A model generated the notes under the pieces. It was not told where the DNA came from. It saw nothing but the letters and a program-made list of their open reading frames with translations, and ran no database searches. The position numbers were made by a program, and so were the translations under genes. From NCBI GenBank assembly GCA_028281765.1, contig JANQJF010000047.1:1-63419 (forward strand): DNA of 63,419 nt, given 5' to 3'. The DNA comes from Planctomycetota bacterium (GTDB lineage Bacteria > Planctomycetota > UBA1135 > UBA2386). Shown here piece by piece: positions 23,907 through 33,185 of this stretch (its first letter is position 1; the number at the start of each line of letters is the position of its first letter).

Positions 23907-25463
23907 CTAGAGACTGTCTGCGGCCTGGCGAAAGCGCTGCCATGAGCGACGCATCGCTTCTGGCCTCATCCGCACCGCCCGATTTCGTTGGACGGCCTCC
24001 GAGATCATGTCGTTGAGACAAGCCTCACGAATAGCAACCGATGGCCCCTGCCCATCGCCACCGCCTCCACTTAGCGACTGTGCTGCCCCCCCACCTGCCA
24101 GATTCTCCCGAATCGTGGTACCGAATACATCCGACCATGCCAAGGTGAGATCTGGTAGCACGAAGAGGTATTGAAAGAGGGCCACTAAACCTACTTGCCC
24201 CGGGTCGCTAGAGATCGGCACGCTCAACCCAAGACTATCGCCACAGACGAGTCCATCGATGCTGAATTGAACGGCAGCAGCGGGTGTGAGGATGCCGTTC
24301 ACCACGGGATCGCTTCCCGCCGGATCCCGGAAGGCAATATGTAGAACACCCTGAATCGCTCCACTGACGGTTGTACTAACAGCTACTCCATGCCCGAAAT
24401 CGTCGTTCCCCACCCATGCCAGCATCGGCATCTCGCCTCGCCCTACGGAAAAGCTAGAGGATCCTGACCAAGGGGTGCCATGCCGCACAGCCGGGTAGAC
24501 GAAACTCGTCAGACCAGTCGGATCATGCCGCAGCGAGAATCTATGACCCGGCTTTTCGTCAAACTCGGCCTCGCTAGGAAACGCGCTCCACTGGTCCAGC
24601 GTTGGATTCCAAGTTTGCAAGACTGAATTGTCGGGGTCTAGCAACGACAGCGTCCCTGCCGCAAGCGTCGAGGGCACATAGTACTGTCCGGGCACAAGAG
24701 TAGAGACAAAGACCAGCGGATCTTGCAACACGGGGCCAGTTGTCGCCCCTGATGCCAGAGCAACCGACCACGTGCTGGCGCCAGACTCGACTACATCGTA
24801 CGACGTTCCCAGCTTCGACGTAAAAGAGACTCTCGCACCGATGCCAGGTGCCAGCCCACTCACCATCGCTTTGGTCGCCAAACCGGCTTCTGCGAGCTCA
24901 GGAATTGTAGAGCTATCCGCCACTACACCAATTCCCGACAGTGCGGGGAATCCAGAGGCATCGACTGGAACCCAGAGCAAGCGATCGCCGACCGCATCTA
25001 CGACGAAGAGACCACCGCCCCCCTGACCAATATCTTCTCGATGAAGAACGGATATCGCGATGGGATCCACCCCTGGATACACTACTTCTTGCCCCAACGT
25101 GAGCTCTGGAACTCCAGAGCCATCGTCGGTTAGGGACCAGTGAGTTAGGTGCCCGCTCCGCACGCCCGTCGACGGATCGATCGAAAGACCTGACGCGACA
25201 AATGTGCTGTCGCTACTTCGAGCTACGTGCCCCGCAACCCCCCAGGACATCGTCTCCGAGTCGAGGTGAGCACCGTCATCACCCTCGAGCACGACCTTCG
25301 CTTCGTCCAGCCTGACTGAGTAATATCCGCCGCTCCACTTCAGGTTGACGGGCTTCCACGAAACCCTTTCCCTCAGATGATCAACACCGGTCTGAGCTAA
25401 CAGGCCCGAACTTGCAAATAGGCAAGTCGCCGCCAACCACGGAACGAACTTGATCTTGCTCAT
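23907..25463 (-). CDS. Secreted protein of unknown function with embedded shared module
   Basis: 518 residues. AGGAGG lies five bases before the ATG at 25463 and a signal peptide ends near 'ASSGLLAQ'. The N-terminal ~190 residues look like a beta-propeller or LVIVD-type repeat region ('STFVASGLSIDPSTGVRSGH', 'GGLFVVDAVGDRLLWVPVDA'). Near residue 400 'GLSVPISSDPGQVGLVALFQ' followed by 'AWSDVFGTTI' recalls the end of the C-terminal module found in the other secreted proteins. The final ~50 residues are basic and helical. Nine bases separate it from the stop of the upstream gene at 25472, so they form an operon. Confidence 0.75.
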   Translation of the reverse strand: MSKIKFVPWLAATCLFASSGLLAQTGVDHLRERVSWKPVNLKWSGGYYSVRLDEAKVVLEGDDGAHLDSETMSWGVAGHVARSSDSTFVASGLSIDPSTGVRSGHLTHWSLTDDGSGVPELTLGQEVVYPGVDPIAISVLHREDIGQGGGGLFVVDAVGDRLLWVPVDASGFPALSGIGVVADSSTIPELAEAGLATKAMVSGLAPGIGARVSFTSKLGTSYDVVESGASTWSVALASGATTGPVLQDPLVFVSTLVPGQYYVPSTLAAGTLSLLDPDNSVLQTWNPTLDQWSAFPSEAEFDEKPGHRFSLRHDPTGLTSFVYPAVRHGTPWSGSSSFSVGRGEMPMLAWVGNDDFGHGVAVSTTVSGAIQGVLHIAFRDPAGSDPVVNGILTPAAAVQFSIDGLVCGDSLGLSVPISSDPGQVGLVALFQYLFVLPDLTLAWSDVFGTTIRENLAGGGAAQSLSGGGGDGQGPSVAIREACLNDMISEAVQRNRAVRMRPEAMRRSWQRFRQAADSL

Positions 25464-25471
25464 TTGGCCTC

Positions 25472-26449
25472 CTAGTCACACGCCTCGCAAGTAAACCTAG
25501 CAACGGGTGTAGAGTCGCTAAGTGAAGTAGTAAAGTGCCTGTGTATTCTTCCCCAAGCCGTATTCCAACCCGTCCCTCCGCAAGCTCCCCCCATCGTAGC
25601 GACGAAGAAGCACGAGTCTTGCCCTCCTGGCGCGCCATCAGTCGCAACACAATCCCCTAGCGCCGGACTGTGGAATGTAAAGCTTCCAGACACCGGACTT
25701 GCGGGCCCGACGACCTGAATGTCTGCTGAAAACCAATAGCCGCAACCCAAATCTTCGATGCATGCACCCCCAGACGCAATTATGCACCGACCATTCTGAC
25801 GCTCGTGCCGAATGTTTGTAAGACGCCAAATGGGCGCCCCAAACTGAGGCAGCACCCCCCGACCGCCAGGAAGCTGAAGGCCGTACGCGTTTCCCGAATC
25901 AGCACCGGGACTGTCAAAACGGAAGTCTGGTCCGTTCAGGAAGTCAGCGAACTGGTCAATCTCCTTCGATATCAAACCGAAGAACGGCTTTGCGACCGCG
26001 ATCTTGAACTCGCACCCGCCACAGGCCTCCTGGTAGACCGCCCTATCGGATCTACACTCATCTGAGACAAGCATCGTTACCGTTGAGAATCCAGGATCAA
26101 GCGGCAAGACAACAGTCGTTGTTGTCCAGGCCCCAGAGCTATCCACTAGGGTGACCGTCTCCGTTAGCACGGCATCAACTGATATGTCCGCATCGACGTC
26201 GGATGTAGCGCTGTAAACGATGTCAAGGTAGTAGCTGGCCCCGGAGGCTGCGCTAACCTCCCAATCGACCGTACCCCCGACGCCCATGTCCAAATAGGCG
26301 CCACCGCTGGCCTCTGAGTCCTGGACTACCGTCGAGTTAGTGTAGTTTGATGATTCTGACTCTACGCTACCGATATTTGGGTGAATACTGGGCCCAGCGG
26401 GCGCTGCGCTCACGATCAGTGCGACCGGGACAAGGATTAGATCACGCAT
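25472..26449 (-). CDS. Secreted protein with N-terminal CBM6-like beta-sandwich
   Basis: 325 residues from the ATG at 26449 (signal 'MRDLILVPVALIVSAAPAG'). Residues ~30-130 resemble carbohydrate-binding module family 6/35: 'SGGAYLDMGVGGTVDWEVSA', 'ASYYLDIVYSAT', 'VVLPLDPGFSTVTML'. The C-terminal half is cysteine-rich ('YQEACGGCEFKIAV', 'GGACIEDLGCGYWF', 'FTCEACD') and probably disulfide-bonded, with no recognised domain. It is the first gene of a two-gene operon with 23907-25463. A polysaccharide- or glycan-binding surface role is inferred from the CBM-like part only. Codon usage is less GC-biased than in the 31-57 kb part of the window. Confidence 0.7.
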   Translation of the reverse strand: MRDLILVPVALIVSAAPAGPSIHPNIGSVESESSNYTNSTVVQDSEASGGAYLDMGVGGTVDWEVSAASGASYYLDIVYSATSDVDADISVDAVLTETVTLVDSSGAWTTTTVVLPLDPGFSTVTMLVSDECRSDRAVYQEACGGCEFKIAVAKPFFGLISKEIDQFADFLNGPDFRFDSPGADSGNAYGLQLPGGRGVLPQFGAPIWRLTNIRHERQNGRCIIASGGACIEDLGCGYWFSADIQVVGPASPVSGSFTFHSPALGDCVATDGAPGGQDSCFFVATMGGACGGTGWNTAWGRIHRHFTTSLSDSTPVARFTCEACD

Positions 26450-27093
26450 GGAATCCCCTATTCGAATCCGACTTGGAAAACACACCTTTCCGAGACCCCT
26501 TGCGCGGTCAACGGGTAGCGCGACACGAGATCTGGCGAGGCGTGCCTCCACACCAATTTCGACCTCGCGTCACTCGAGTCTGACATCACACGTGGCCACA
26601 CCCCTCTCAAACACCAGCGTCTGGCACCTGACATCTGGCGAGCGCCCCTCAGGTTCTTCTCCAAGGCGTGAAACTCGCGAACGGCCGTGCGCGATGCGGG
26701 CGTCGCGGTGCGCAAGACACGCGCGACGGTACTCGGCAGCCATTGCCCGTGGCGTCCGGGACGGCGGACTCGATGAGAGAGCCTGCGACGCGCGCTCCAT
26801 CTGACCCCGCAACGATCTCCATGCCACGGATAGAGCAGCGGCTTAACGCGGTGACACCGACATTCGCCTCAACCGAACTTACGGCGATCGCAAACTCGTC
26901 GCAGGATTCGACTTGCGACGCCCCCAGATTCTCAGCGATCTGGCTGCGATTCTCTTCTCTTCGGGGACCAGGGCAATCCTCCACAAACCCAAAGGTCTCT
27001 GGGAATCACTCCGCACTTCGTTAATCGCCCCTCCTATCGAAAGTGCGGCAGCGCGCCTTGCCCACTTCACCGATTCGAGATCGAGGCCTTTCG
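26450..27093. other. Divergent intergenic region of about 640 bp
   Basis: Promoters for both flanking secreted-protein units should lie here. A minus-strand frame at 26649-26984 has beta-helix-like alternation ('SSVEANVGVTALSRCSIRGM') but no ribosome site; it may be a relic. A short stretch near 26970 (GGCAATCCTCCACAAACC) nearly repeats 23100-23117. Confidence 0.4.
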
Positions 27094-28116
27094 ATGCGAT
27101 CCTTCTTCTTCCCCCTACTCCTGCCGCTGTCGTTCATCCCCTTCTCCTCATCCGCGGCGGCTCAGTGTGATGAGTCATGGCATTTGCAGAGCTTTGGCTG
27201 CGATGTCGGCCACGACAATTTCGGCACCCTGAACCGAAACGGCACACCCGCCTGTGGCCACGGCAACTGTCCCGGTCCTTCGTGTTGGACGGCGCTGAGT
27301 CCGAGCGTCACGGTCTCGAACGCGTCAAACGGATCGATCACCGTTCAGAGCCCGCAAGACGTTCAAGTTTACGGCGAAACTTTCGTCTGGGCGACTGCAT
27401 CGAGCACGATCTCGTTCTCGATTCAGTTCCTGGCGGATTGCAATCTGACCGTGTGGCTAAACGGTAGCAAGCTCACGCCGGGGACTTCCACCGTGCCTGG
27501 AAGCGGCTCCTACCCAATGAGCCTAGTCGCCGGGCAGAACCACATCGAGTTCACGAACTACCATCAACACGCCTCCACCGGGTTTCGGTTCAACACGCAA
27601 CTTGCCGGACACGTCGCCGCGATGCACAGCGAGCCCATCGCGAACTCCGGGTGCGCATCCGCAAGCGTTGCCGAGTACGGCTGCGGTCCACTCGGCCTCA
27701 ATCCTGAGGGAAGTCTCTCGCACTTCGCTGGGATTCCGGTGCTGGGAGGCGCGGTCGTCTTGGAAGTGCACAACCCGCTCGGCACGCAGAACCCGGGCGC
27801 ACAGGCGTACGTCCTGCTTTCGACCGCCGCGATGCCGCAGTTCCCCTGCGGCCCTGCCATTCCCGGTTGGAGCATGCACAGCAACACCCTCCCGGGCGAC
27901 CAGCTCATCAGTTTCGCGCCCGCGAAGTTCATTGGCGTCCATCCTCCCGGGGGCGCGCCGTGGGACGGCACGCCCGCTGCCGTCACACTGTCGGTAGCGA
28001 ACAACCCGGCACTGATCGGTCTGAAGGTCTTCGCTCAGGGGTTCCTGATCGACCCCTCACCCACCGGCGTACTGATCGGCGCCGCAACAGCGGTCGAGAT
28101 TCGCATCGGTCTTTGA
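27094..28116 (+). CDS. Secreted protein with shared C-terminal module
   Basis: 340 residues from the ATG at 27094, giving a signal peptide ending 'SSSAAAQ'. The middle has a predicted beta sandwich ('PSVTVSNASNGSITVQSPQD', 'CNLTVWLNGSKLTPGTS'), and the C-terminal ~130 residues carry the same module as the proteins at 1-477 and 4364-6070: 'GQ..SF', 'NPALIGLKVFAQGFLIDPSP' and the end 'ATAVEIRIGL'. Cysteines in 'CDESWHLQSFGCDVG' and 'CGHGNCPGPSCW' suggest disulfides. No enzyme motif. It is divergent from the CBM6-like gene. Function unknown. Confidence 0.78.
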   Translation: MRSFFFPLLLPLSFIPFSSSAAAQCDESWHLQSFGCDVGHDNFGTLNRNGTPACGHGNCPGPSCWTALSPSVTVSNASNGSITVQSPQDVQVYGETFVWATASSTISFSIQFLADCNLTVWLNGSKLTPGTSTVPGSGSYPMSLVAGQNHIEFTNYHQHASTGFRFNTQLAGHVAAMHSEPIANSGCASASVAEYGCGPLGLNPEGSLSHFAGIPVLGGAVVLEVHNPLGTQNPGAQAYVLLSTAAMPQFPCGPAIPGWSMHSNTLPGDQLISFAPAKFIGVHPPGGAPWDGTPAAVTLSVANNPALIGLKVFAQGFLIDPSPTGVLIGAATAVEIRIGL

Positions 28117-28176
28117 GAACCTTTCCAGGCCTCTTCATGGCCGTTCGACGCGCCGGAGGCCCCGAGGAGAGCACAC

Positions 28177-29049
28177 ATGGAACGATCTCGAAAAGACTGG
28201 GTTGGCCTGATTGGCCTGGTGCTAACGGCAGCAGCCATCCCCTCTGCGATCTTGATTCCCATGCACAGCAGCCAGCTGGATCAGGCACGGACCCTCCGTG
28301 CCGTAGAACTGAAGCTACTTCAACAGAAGAATGAAACGCTCAAAAACGCAAACTATGCCGAAGTCGCGCTCCTAAGAGAGCAACACAAAGAATCGATCCG
28401 ATCGATTCGATTGGAGAAGCAAGCAGTTGAGGATCAACTGAAGCGCATCGCTGAGATTCCAGAAACGGCGCGTCAACGCTTGGAAGCCATCGAGCGGAAA
28501 CTTGGCGTCCTCGACACGCAGACGAAGCGGCTCGAAATCGCGTTCGCGGATCGAGGCCACGCACGAACGGTGGACTTCCGAGAGCGAATCGAGGAAACCG
28601 TCAAGGCGCAGCAGTCAGTGCGCTCGATTCTCCGGCGTGTCGGTTTCGACGGCGGTCTGGACTCTGCGCCGGAGACGCTGAATCGACTCGAACAGAGATA
28701 CTCAGACTATCGAGACCGGCTCTATCCTTTGGTTCACTCGTATGCGGACTGGCATCGGGAAGCAATTGCCGCCGTTGGCGAAGTGCGCAAATGGCTTCCG
28801 TTCCATATGAGCAAGCAGAATGAATTGATCGATCAACTGGACAGGCGAGTCCGTGACGTCGAGGCTGTCAACGCGGCGGGCAACAAGAACGGCAAGCCAG
28901 TGTCCGCGGTCGCAGATCCCAGAGGCAGTCCAGACGTAGTCGCGAAGCGGCTGGAAGCGATGGACCGAGAACTCGAGAGCATCAAGAGCATTCTCGAGGG
29001 AACCCCCACGCGGAAAGACACGGGCACAAACAGAGCGCCGGGCAAATAG
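28177..29049 (+). CDS. Hypothetical coiled-coil protein with N-terminal membrane anchor
   Basis: 290 residues; AGGAGAG precedes the ATG by a few bases. A single helix near residues 9-30 ('VGLIGLVLTAAAIPSAILIP') is followed by ~120 residues of charged heptad sequence ('LLQQKNETLKNANYAEVALL', 'IRLEKQAVEDQLKRIAEI') and a helical C-terminal part ending in a second heptad stretch. The composition suggests a membrane-tethered, rod-like scaffold. No family recognised. It lies 60 bp after the secreted protein and could share its transcript. Confidence 0.65.
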   Translation: MERSRKDWVGLIGLVLTAAAIPSAILIPMHSSQLDQARTLRAVELKLLQQKNETLKNANYAEVALLREQHKESIRSIRLEKQAVEDQLKRIAEIPETARQRLEAIERKLGVLDTQTKRLEIAFADRGHARTVDFRERIEETVKAQQSVRSILRRVGFDGGLDSAPETLNRLEQRYSDYRDRLYPLVHSYADWHREAIAAVGEVRKWLPFHMSKQNELIDQLDRRVRDVEAVNAAGNKNGKPVSAVADPRGSPDVVAKRLEAMDRELESIKSILEGTPTRKDTGTNRAPGK

Positions 29050-29192
29050 ACACGTCCGAACTCGACCGCCCACTGCGATCCACTACCTCCGCTCGCTCCC
29101 CGAAGGAGCCGTTCGCGACGGACGAACCCCGATTCGCGCCAATCCCCGCCTCCACGCGACAGCTTCTCCCCGCGAGCGGACAACAGCCGCTC

Positions 29193-29594
29193 GTGAGCGA
29201 ATCGAACCCACGCAGACCACACCCACTCGTCGCCGCCCTGGTCCTGATCGCACTCGGCATGACGTCGTGCTCGTACGCGAACCGCCGAGCCGGCGCCGCC
29301 AACATGTGGCGCTCCGGAACGACCCAAGACTTCGAGATCGGCACGACGACGCTGCAGCAGGTCCTGAATCAACTCGGACCACCGTCACAACTGATCCAGC
29401 TCGGCGACCGCACCGCGCTCTACTACATGCTCGAGAGCACGCGGACGAGAGCCGTGACTCTGGTCGTCTATAGCCACACCGAGACCAATGTGGACTACGA
29501 CCGCGCGGTGTTCTTCTTCGACAAGGACCTGGTCCTCGAACACCGGTCGCTGAGCTTCGAGGCGCTTCCATTCGAGGATCCGCGGCAGAGATGA
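29193..29594 (+). CDS. Small lipoprotein, possibly BamE/SmpA-like
   Basis: 133 residues with a GTG start at 29193. A lipoprotein signal peptide ends at 'LGMTSC'. The mature part contains 'IGTTTLQQVLNQLGPPSQLI', the 'G.T...V...LGPP' pattern found in BamE/SmpA-type and related two-helix, three-strand lipoprotein domains. The stop overlaps the next start by 4 bp (ATGA). The next gene has the same 'ALDLLGPPTRIG' pattern, so the two may be diverged duplicates. Role in outer-membrane or envelope maintenance is inference. Confidence 0.65.
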   Translation: MSESNPRRPHPLVAALVLIALGMTSCSYANRRAGAANMWRSGTTQDFEIGTTTLQQVLNQLGPPSQLIQLGDRTALYYMLESTRTRAVTLVVYSHTETNVDYDRAVFFFDKDLVLEHRSLSFEALPFEDPRQR

Positions 29595-30187
29595 GGCGAT
29601 GCGCAACTCGGCGGTCGCGGCGGCTCAGCACCGTCGCGGCAGTGCTGCTGTCCTCGTGCAGCGTCAGCTCCACCCGCATCGACGGCGCCATTCCGGACTC
29701 CCACGAGCTCGTCGAAGGCAAGACCGACTACCGCGCGGCCCTCGATCTGCTCGGCCCGCCGACGCGCATCGGTGCAGTGGGCGACGGGTTCGCGTTCTTC
29801 TACGGCACGCTGGAGATCCGCGAGAGCCAACTGCGATTGGCGTATCGCGCAGGCCAGTTCGCCGCGTCCGAGGGAAACTCGACCTACACCTCCTGTTTGC
29901 TTCACTTCGGCAACGACGGACGGCTGCGCGCCGTGCGCCGCTCGCGAGGACACGTAGATCTCGGCCAGGGCGGCGTCGCGGGTTCGGCCACGGAAGTCGA
30001 CCCGTTCTACGGAGCCCGGGGGTATTCGCCACCTCCGCCTCAGCTGCTGTGGGGACTGCACTCCCTTAGACCGCTCGGGCTCACGCTGAACGCGAGCGGA
30101 AACATCGAGTACGGCACGGACGGACTGGAGCTGCACTTCACGCCCCGCGCCCAAGGCCAACACGCCATGGAACTTCCGTCGCGATAG
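29591..30187 (+). CDS. Lipoprotein coupled to the preceding lipoprotein
   Basis: 198 residues starting within the stop codon of the upstream gene. The signal 'RRLSTVAAVLLSSCSVS' has a good lipobox (LSSC). The segment 'DYRAALDLLGPPTRIGAVGD' resembles the LGPP motif of its neighbour. The C-terminal half contains 'YGARGYSPPPPQLLWGL', a proline run, and 'GLELHFTPR'. The nucleotides coding for the signal region are copied at 23019-23081. Function unknown; operon partners suggest an envelope role. Confidence 0.65.
   Translation: MRRCATRRSRRLSTVAAVLLSSCSVSSTRIDGAIPDSHELVEGKTDYRAALDLLGPPTRIGAVGDGFAFFYGTLEIRESQLRLAYRAGQFAASEGNSTYTSCLLHFGNDGRLRAVRRSRGHVDLGQGGVAGSATEVDPFYGARGYSPPPPQLLWGLHSLRPLGLTLNASGNIEYGTDGLELHFTPRAQGQHAMELPSR
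29613..29675 (+). repeat. 63-bp signal-sequence segment copied at 23019-23081
   Basis: Part of the lipoprotein coding sequence; it differs from the copy by five substitutions without gaps. Conservation at the DNA level, including third codon positions, points to duplication rather than convergent signal peptides. Confidence 0.7.
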
Positions 30188-30210
30188 TGCCACCACACCA
30201 GGAACAACGC

Positions 30211-31074
30211 ATGAGCACTCCGAAACGACGACTCTTCCCACGGCTCCTGGCGAATCGAACTCGACGAATGCGGACACCTCTCGTTCTTGTCGCACTCCTG
30301 GTGACCTTGGTGTGCTGTGGCATGACCCCGGTGGACGTCCGCGACATCGCGGTGTCGCTACCCGACGTCGAGCAGCATGCAGCCCTAGGCGCGGATCCGG
30401 CACGAACTCAGCTCGTGGTCTTGCAGCATGGAATGCTCCGTTCGCCGTGGTCCATGTGGAGACTCGAGCGAGCCCTGGAGCAACACGGCTATGAAGTGAT
30501 GAACACGGGGTATCCGAGCACCGGGGGCCGTATCGAGGACCACGCCGCGCGACTTCGACAAGAACTCGAGAGTCGACTCGACGCGCGGAATGGACCCCGC
30601 CCGGAGCTGCATTTCGTCGGGCATTCCATGGGCGGGCTCGTGATTCGCTGCTACCTCTCGCAGCCGGGCGCTCTTCCGGCCGCGAGCTGTGTGTTCCTCG
30701 GGACTCCGCACCGCGGTGCGGCGCTCTCGCGTCACTACGCGGACGATTGGGCATACCAAACGTTCGGCGGCGAGGCCGCTCTCCAACTCGTGCCCGGGCA
30801 CCCGTTCTACGATTCGCTATGCGCGGTCGGGGCGCGCCGCGTGGGCTGCATCGCCGGCGCGGCCGGAGACGGCGAAGGACGGAGCGCGGAGATCCCCGGA
30901 GACGACGACGGTCGTGTCGGCATCGACGAAGCACAGCTTCCGGAGCAGACGGATGGCGTGATCCTCCCCATCGCTCATGGCCGGCTGCCGATCGAAGACG
31001 CGTCGATCGCCGAGGTGCTTCACTTTCTGAGGCGGGGCAAGTTCGGCGCCTCGAGCGTGGAGCGACGACGGTAG
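30211..31074 (+). CDS. Alpha/beta-hydrolase (lipase-like) lipoprotein
   Basis: 287 residues from the ATG at 30211, preceded by AGGA; a GTG eight codons upstream is an alternative. The signal region 'LVALLVTLVCC' offers a lipobox. The catalytic fold is shown by 'LVVLQHGMLRSPWSM' (oxyanion strand), the nucleophile elbow GHSMGG and 'LGTPHRGAALSRHYADDW', as in PGAP1/LipA-like triacylglycerol lipases. A plausible acid and a terminal histidine ('ILPIAHGRLPIED') are present. It probably hydrolyses lipid or ester substrates outside the cytoplasmic membrane. It follows the lipoprotein pair by 23 bp and may belong to that operon. Confidence 0.85.
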   Translation: MSTPKRRLFPRLLANRTRRMRTPLVLVALLVTLVCCGMTPVDVRDIAVSLPDVEQHAALGADPARTQLVVLQHGMLRSPWSMWRLERALEQHGYEVMNTGYPSTGGRIEDHAARLRQELESRLDARNGPRPELHFVGHSMGGLVIRCYLSQPGALPAASCVFLGTPHRGAALSRHYADDWAYQTFGGEAALQLVPGHPFYDSLCAVGARRVGCIAGAAGDGEGRSAEIPGDDDGRVGIDEAQLPEQTDGVILPIAHGRLPIEDASIAEVLHFLRRGKFGASSVERRR

Positions 31075-31089
31075 GTGCATCCGCGGCGG

Positions 31090-32325
31090 CTACGGAGGCG
31101 CGGACGAATCCACCGCCCAGATCGCGACGTTCCACGGCGGGAACGGATCACGGAAGCGCAGCACCCACTCGTCCTTGTCCGTCGCCAACTCCTCCTCGGT
31201 CAGCAACGCCTCGTCGAGCATCGCGGTCAGCGCCTCCCGGTCCATCTCGGTTCCGATCAGCACGAGCTCCTGCCGGCAGTCCAAGTTCGGGCCCTGGCTC
31301 GCGCGGTCGATCTCGGCAAGCGCGGCCGGATCCGTCGGCCAGTGCTCGCGCGGGACGGCGGCCCAGAAGTAGCCGAGGCACTTGTTGCGGCACATCGCTC
31401 CCGCCTGTGACCAGTAGCCGGCCAACTGCAATCGGGTCGCGAGCCAGAAGACGCCCTTCGAGCGGATCACGCCCGGCCACTCGCGGTTGAACACGTTCTG
31501 CAGGCGTTCGGGGTGGAAGGGAATCCGCCGCTCGTAGACGAAGTTGGAGATGCCGTACTCCTCCGTCTCCGGAGTCTGCTCGACGAGCGAGTCCAGCCAG
31601 CCGGTCGCCCGCTCCGCTTCCGCGGCGTCGTAGAGGCCGGTGCCCATGACCTGATCGATGGCGACCTCGGCATTCGTCGTTTCGAAGATCCTCGCCTTCG
31701 GATTGAGGGCACGGATCATGCCGCGAATCGCGTGCCGGTCTTCGTCGGAGACGAGGTCGACCTTGTTGATCAGGATGACGTTCGCGAACTCGATCTGATC
31801 GACGAGCAGATTGACGATCGTACGCACGTCGCCTTCTGCGACGGCGGTGCCGCGCGCCTGGAGATCGTCGAGACTGCCGTAGTCGCTGTAGAAGTTGAGC
31901 GCGTCGACGACGGTGACCATCGTGTCGATGCTCGAGATGTCGCCAAGGCAGTTCCCGTCCTCATCGCGGAACGTGAACGTCTCGGCCACCGGCATCGGCT
32001 CGCTGACGCCGGTCGACTCGATCAGCAAATAGTCGAAGCGACCTTCGCGGGCCAGCTTGCCGATCTCGATCAGGAGGTCTTCGCGCAACGTGCAGCAGAT
32101 GCACCCGTTCGACATCTCGACCATCTTCTCCTCGGCGTGCGAGAGCGACGCGTCGCCGGAACGAACGAGAGAGGCGTCGATGTTCACCTCGCTCATGTCG
32201 TTGACGATGACGGCGACCTTCTTGCCTTCGCGGTTGCGGAGGATGTGGTTGAGCAGCGTCGTCTTGCCGGCACCGAGGAAGCCGGACAGAACGGTGACCG
32301 GGAGGGTGCGTGTTGCGTCGTCCAT
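31090..32325 (-). CDS. COG0523 / CobW-family metal-handling GTPase
   Basis: 411 residues from the ATG at 32325. The P-loop [11 protein letters not shown] is near the N-terminus, the family's metal motif appears as '[11 protein letters not shown]', followed by 'ESTGVSEP', '[12 protein letters not shown]' and 'NKVDLVSD'. The C-terminal CobW_C domain contains '[20 protein letters not shown]' and '[10 protein letters not shown]'. These proteins insert or deliver metals, often zinc, and some are induced by zinc starvation; which metal is served here cannot be told. No zinc-responsive operator was identified. It is convergent with the lipase gene. Confidence 0.93.
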   Translation of the reverse strand: MDDATRTLPVTVLSGFLGAGKTTLLNHILRNREGKKVAVIVNDMSEVNIDASLVRSGDASLSHAEEKMVEMSNGCICCTLREDLLIEIGKLAREGRFDYLLIESTGVSEPMPVAETFTFRDEDGNCLGDISSIDTMVTVVDALNFYSDYGSLDDLQARGTAVAEGDVRTIVNLLVDQIEFANVILINKVDLVSDEDRHAIRGMIRALNPKARIFETTNAEVAIDQVMGTGLYDAAEAERATGWLDSLVEQTPETEEYGISNFVYERRIPFHPERLQNVFNREWPGVIRSKGVFWLATRLQLAGYWSQAGAMCRNKCLGYFWAAVPREHWPTDPAALAEIDRASQGPNLDCRQELVLIGTEMDREALTAMLDEALLTEEELATDKDEWVLRFRDPFPPWNVAIWAVDSSAPP

Positions 32326-32404
32326 GGTGTGATCGCCCACTCGTCACGCGGGTGCGTCCTGGGAGCGCGGCCCTCGCGGAGGCATGGGCCGATTCGGCCC
32401 CCTG

Positions 32405-32436
32405 TGAAACGCAAGGAGCCCGCAGTCGCGGGCTCC
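32405..32436 (-). terminator. Rho-independent terminator of the cold-shock gene
   Basis: On the minus strand GGAGCCCGC and GCGGGCTCC (32415-32436) form a perfect nine-base stem with a four-base loop, followed by TTGCGTTTC. It lies 24 bp beyond the stop of the cold-shock gene. Confidence 0.8.
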
Positions 32437-32459
32437 GGTGTGTCCTCAGTCGAGCGAGC

Positions 32460-32660
32460 CTATTCGGCCCGCTTGACGTTCTCGGCGCGCGGTCCCTTGG
32501 GACCCTCGCCCTCCTCGAACGTCACCTTGTCTCCTTCGCGGAGCTCCTCGTAGGTGACGCCTTCGAGGGCCGAGTGATGGAAGAAGATGTCTTTGCCGCC
32601 GCCGGTGTCGATGAAACCGAAGCCTTTGTCCGTGAGTCGCTTGATCGTGCCGTCTGCCAT
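32460..32660 (-). CDS. Cold-shock domain protein
   Basis: 66 residues, the usual length of CspA-type proteins. RNP1 appears as KGFGFID and RNP2 as DIFFHHSAL; 'GTIKRLTDKG' opens the OB fold. These proteins bind single-stranded RNA and act as RNA chaperones. A strong hairpin terminator follows directly. The long leader typical of cold-induced csp genes cannot be judged because the upstream region to the divergent lipoprotein gene is only ~190 bp. Confidence 0.96.
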   Translation of the reverse strand: MADGTIKRLTDKGFGFIDTGGGKDIFFHHSALEGVTYEELREGDKVTFEEGEGPKGPRAENVKRAE

Positions 32661-32852
32661 GTGCTGCTCCTATTCGCAGTCTGAGGCGCAGCACAGTACA
32701 GGCCGAACCGCGATTCACCCACATTCTATCTCGAAGGTTCTGCCCTCCGAGCGGACTCGGCCCTGGGCGTGCCTCTGACGCCGTATCGGCGGCGTTCCGG
32801 CGTTCTGACGCGCGAAGCGGCTGGCGGATGCCGGTTAGACTCGCGTCTCGAG

Positions 32853-33185
32853 ATGCATGGCGCGGCACAGACCCCTCGGATCCGGCTCCCCGGACGCTGT
32901 TCCGTGGCCGCCAGCGGCCTGGCCGCCCTGATCTCCTGCAGCGGCCCCCGCGACCTCACGCCCCCCACCGCCTTCGCGCCCCGCACCAGCGCGTCCGCCG
33001 ACCGCGTCTTCCGCACCGCGAAGGCGGTCCTCGCTCGTCACGACATCCAGGTGCGCTCCAAGGCTGGCCCCTGGGTCGCCCCGGACACGGTCTTCGGCGT
33101 CGGGATCCAGGCCTTCGAAGTGCCGAACGCGGCCAAGCGCGCGAGAGACCTCAAACAGGAGATCTGGCGCAACCCGGGGCGGTGA
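32853..33185 (+). CDS. Small hypothetical lipoprotein
   Basis: 110 residues from the ATG at 32853, chosen because it places a lipoprotein signal ending 'LAALISC' near the start; the open frame upstream is longer but not signal-like. The mature part is one short domain ('ADRVFRTAKAVLARHDIQVR', 'GVGIQAFEVPNAAK'). It shares one base with the next gene's start (TGATG). No family recognised. Confidence 0.5.
   Translation: MHGAAQTPRIRLPGRCSVAASGLAALISCSGPRDLTPPTAFAPRTSASADRVFRTAKAVLARHDIQVRSKAGPWVAPDTVFGVGIQAFEVPNAAKRARDLKQEIWRNPGR

Noticed and set aside
32828..33180. Plus-strand start at 32828 for the second small lipoprotein
   Set aside because: The upstream part overlaps the first lipoprotein in another frame; the TGATG start at 33185 yields a proper signal peptide.
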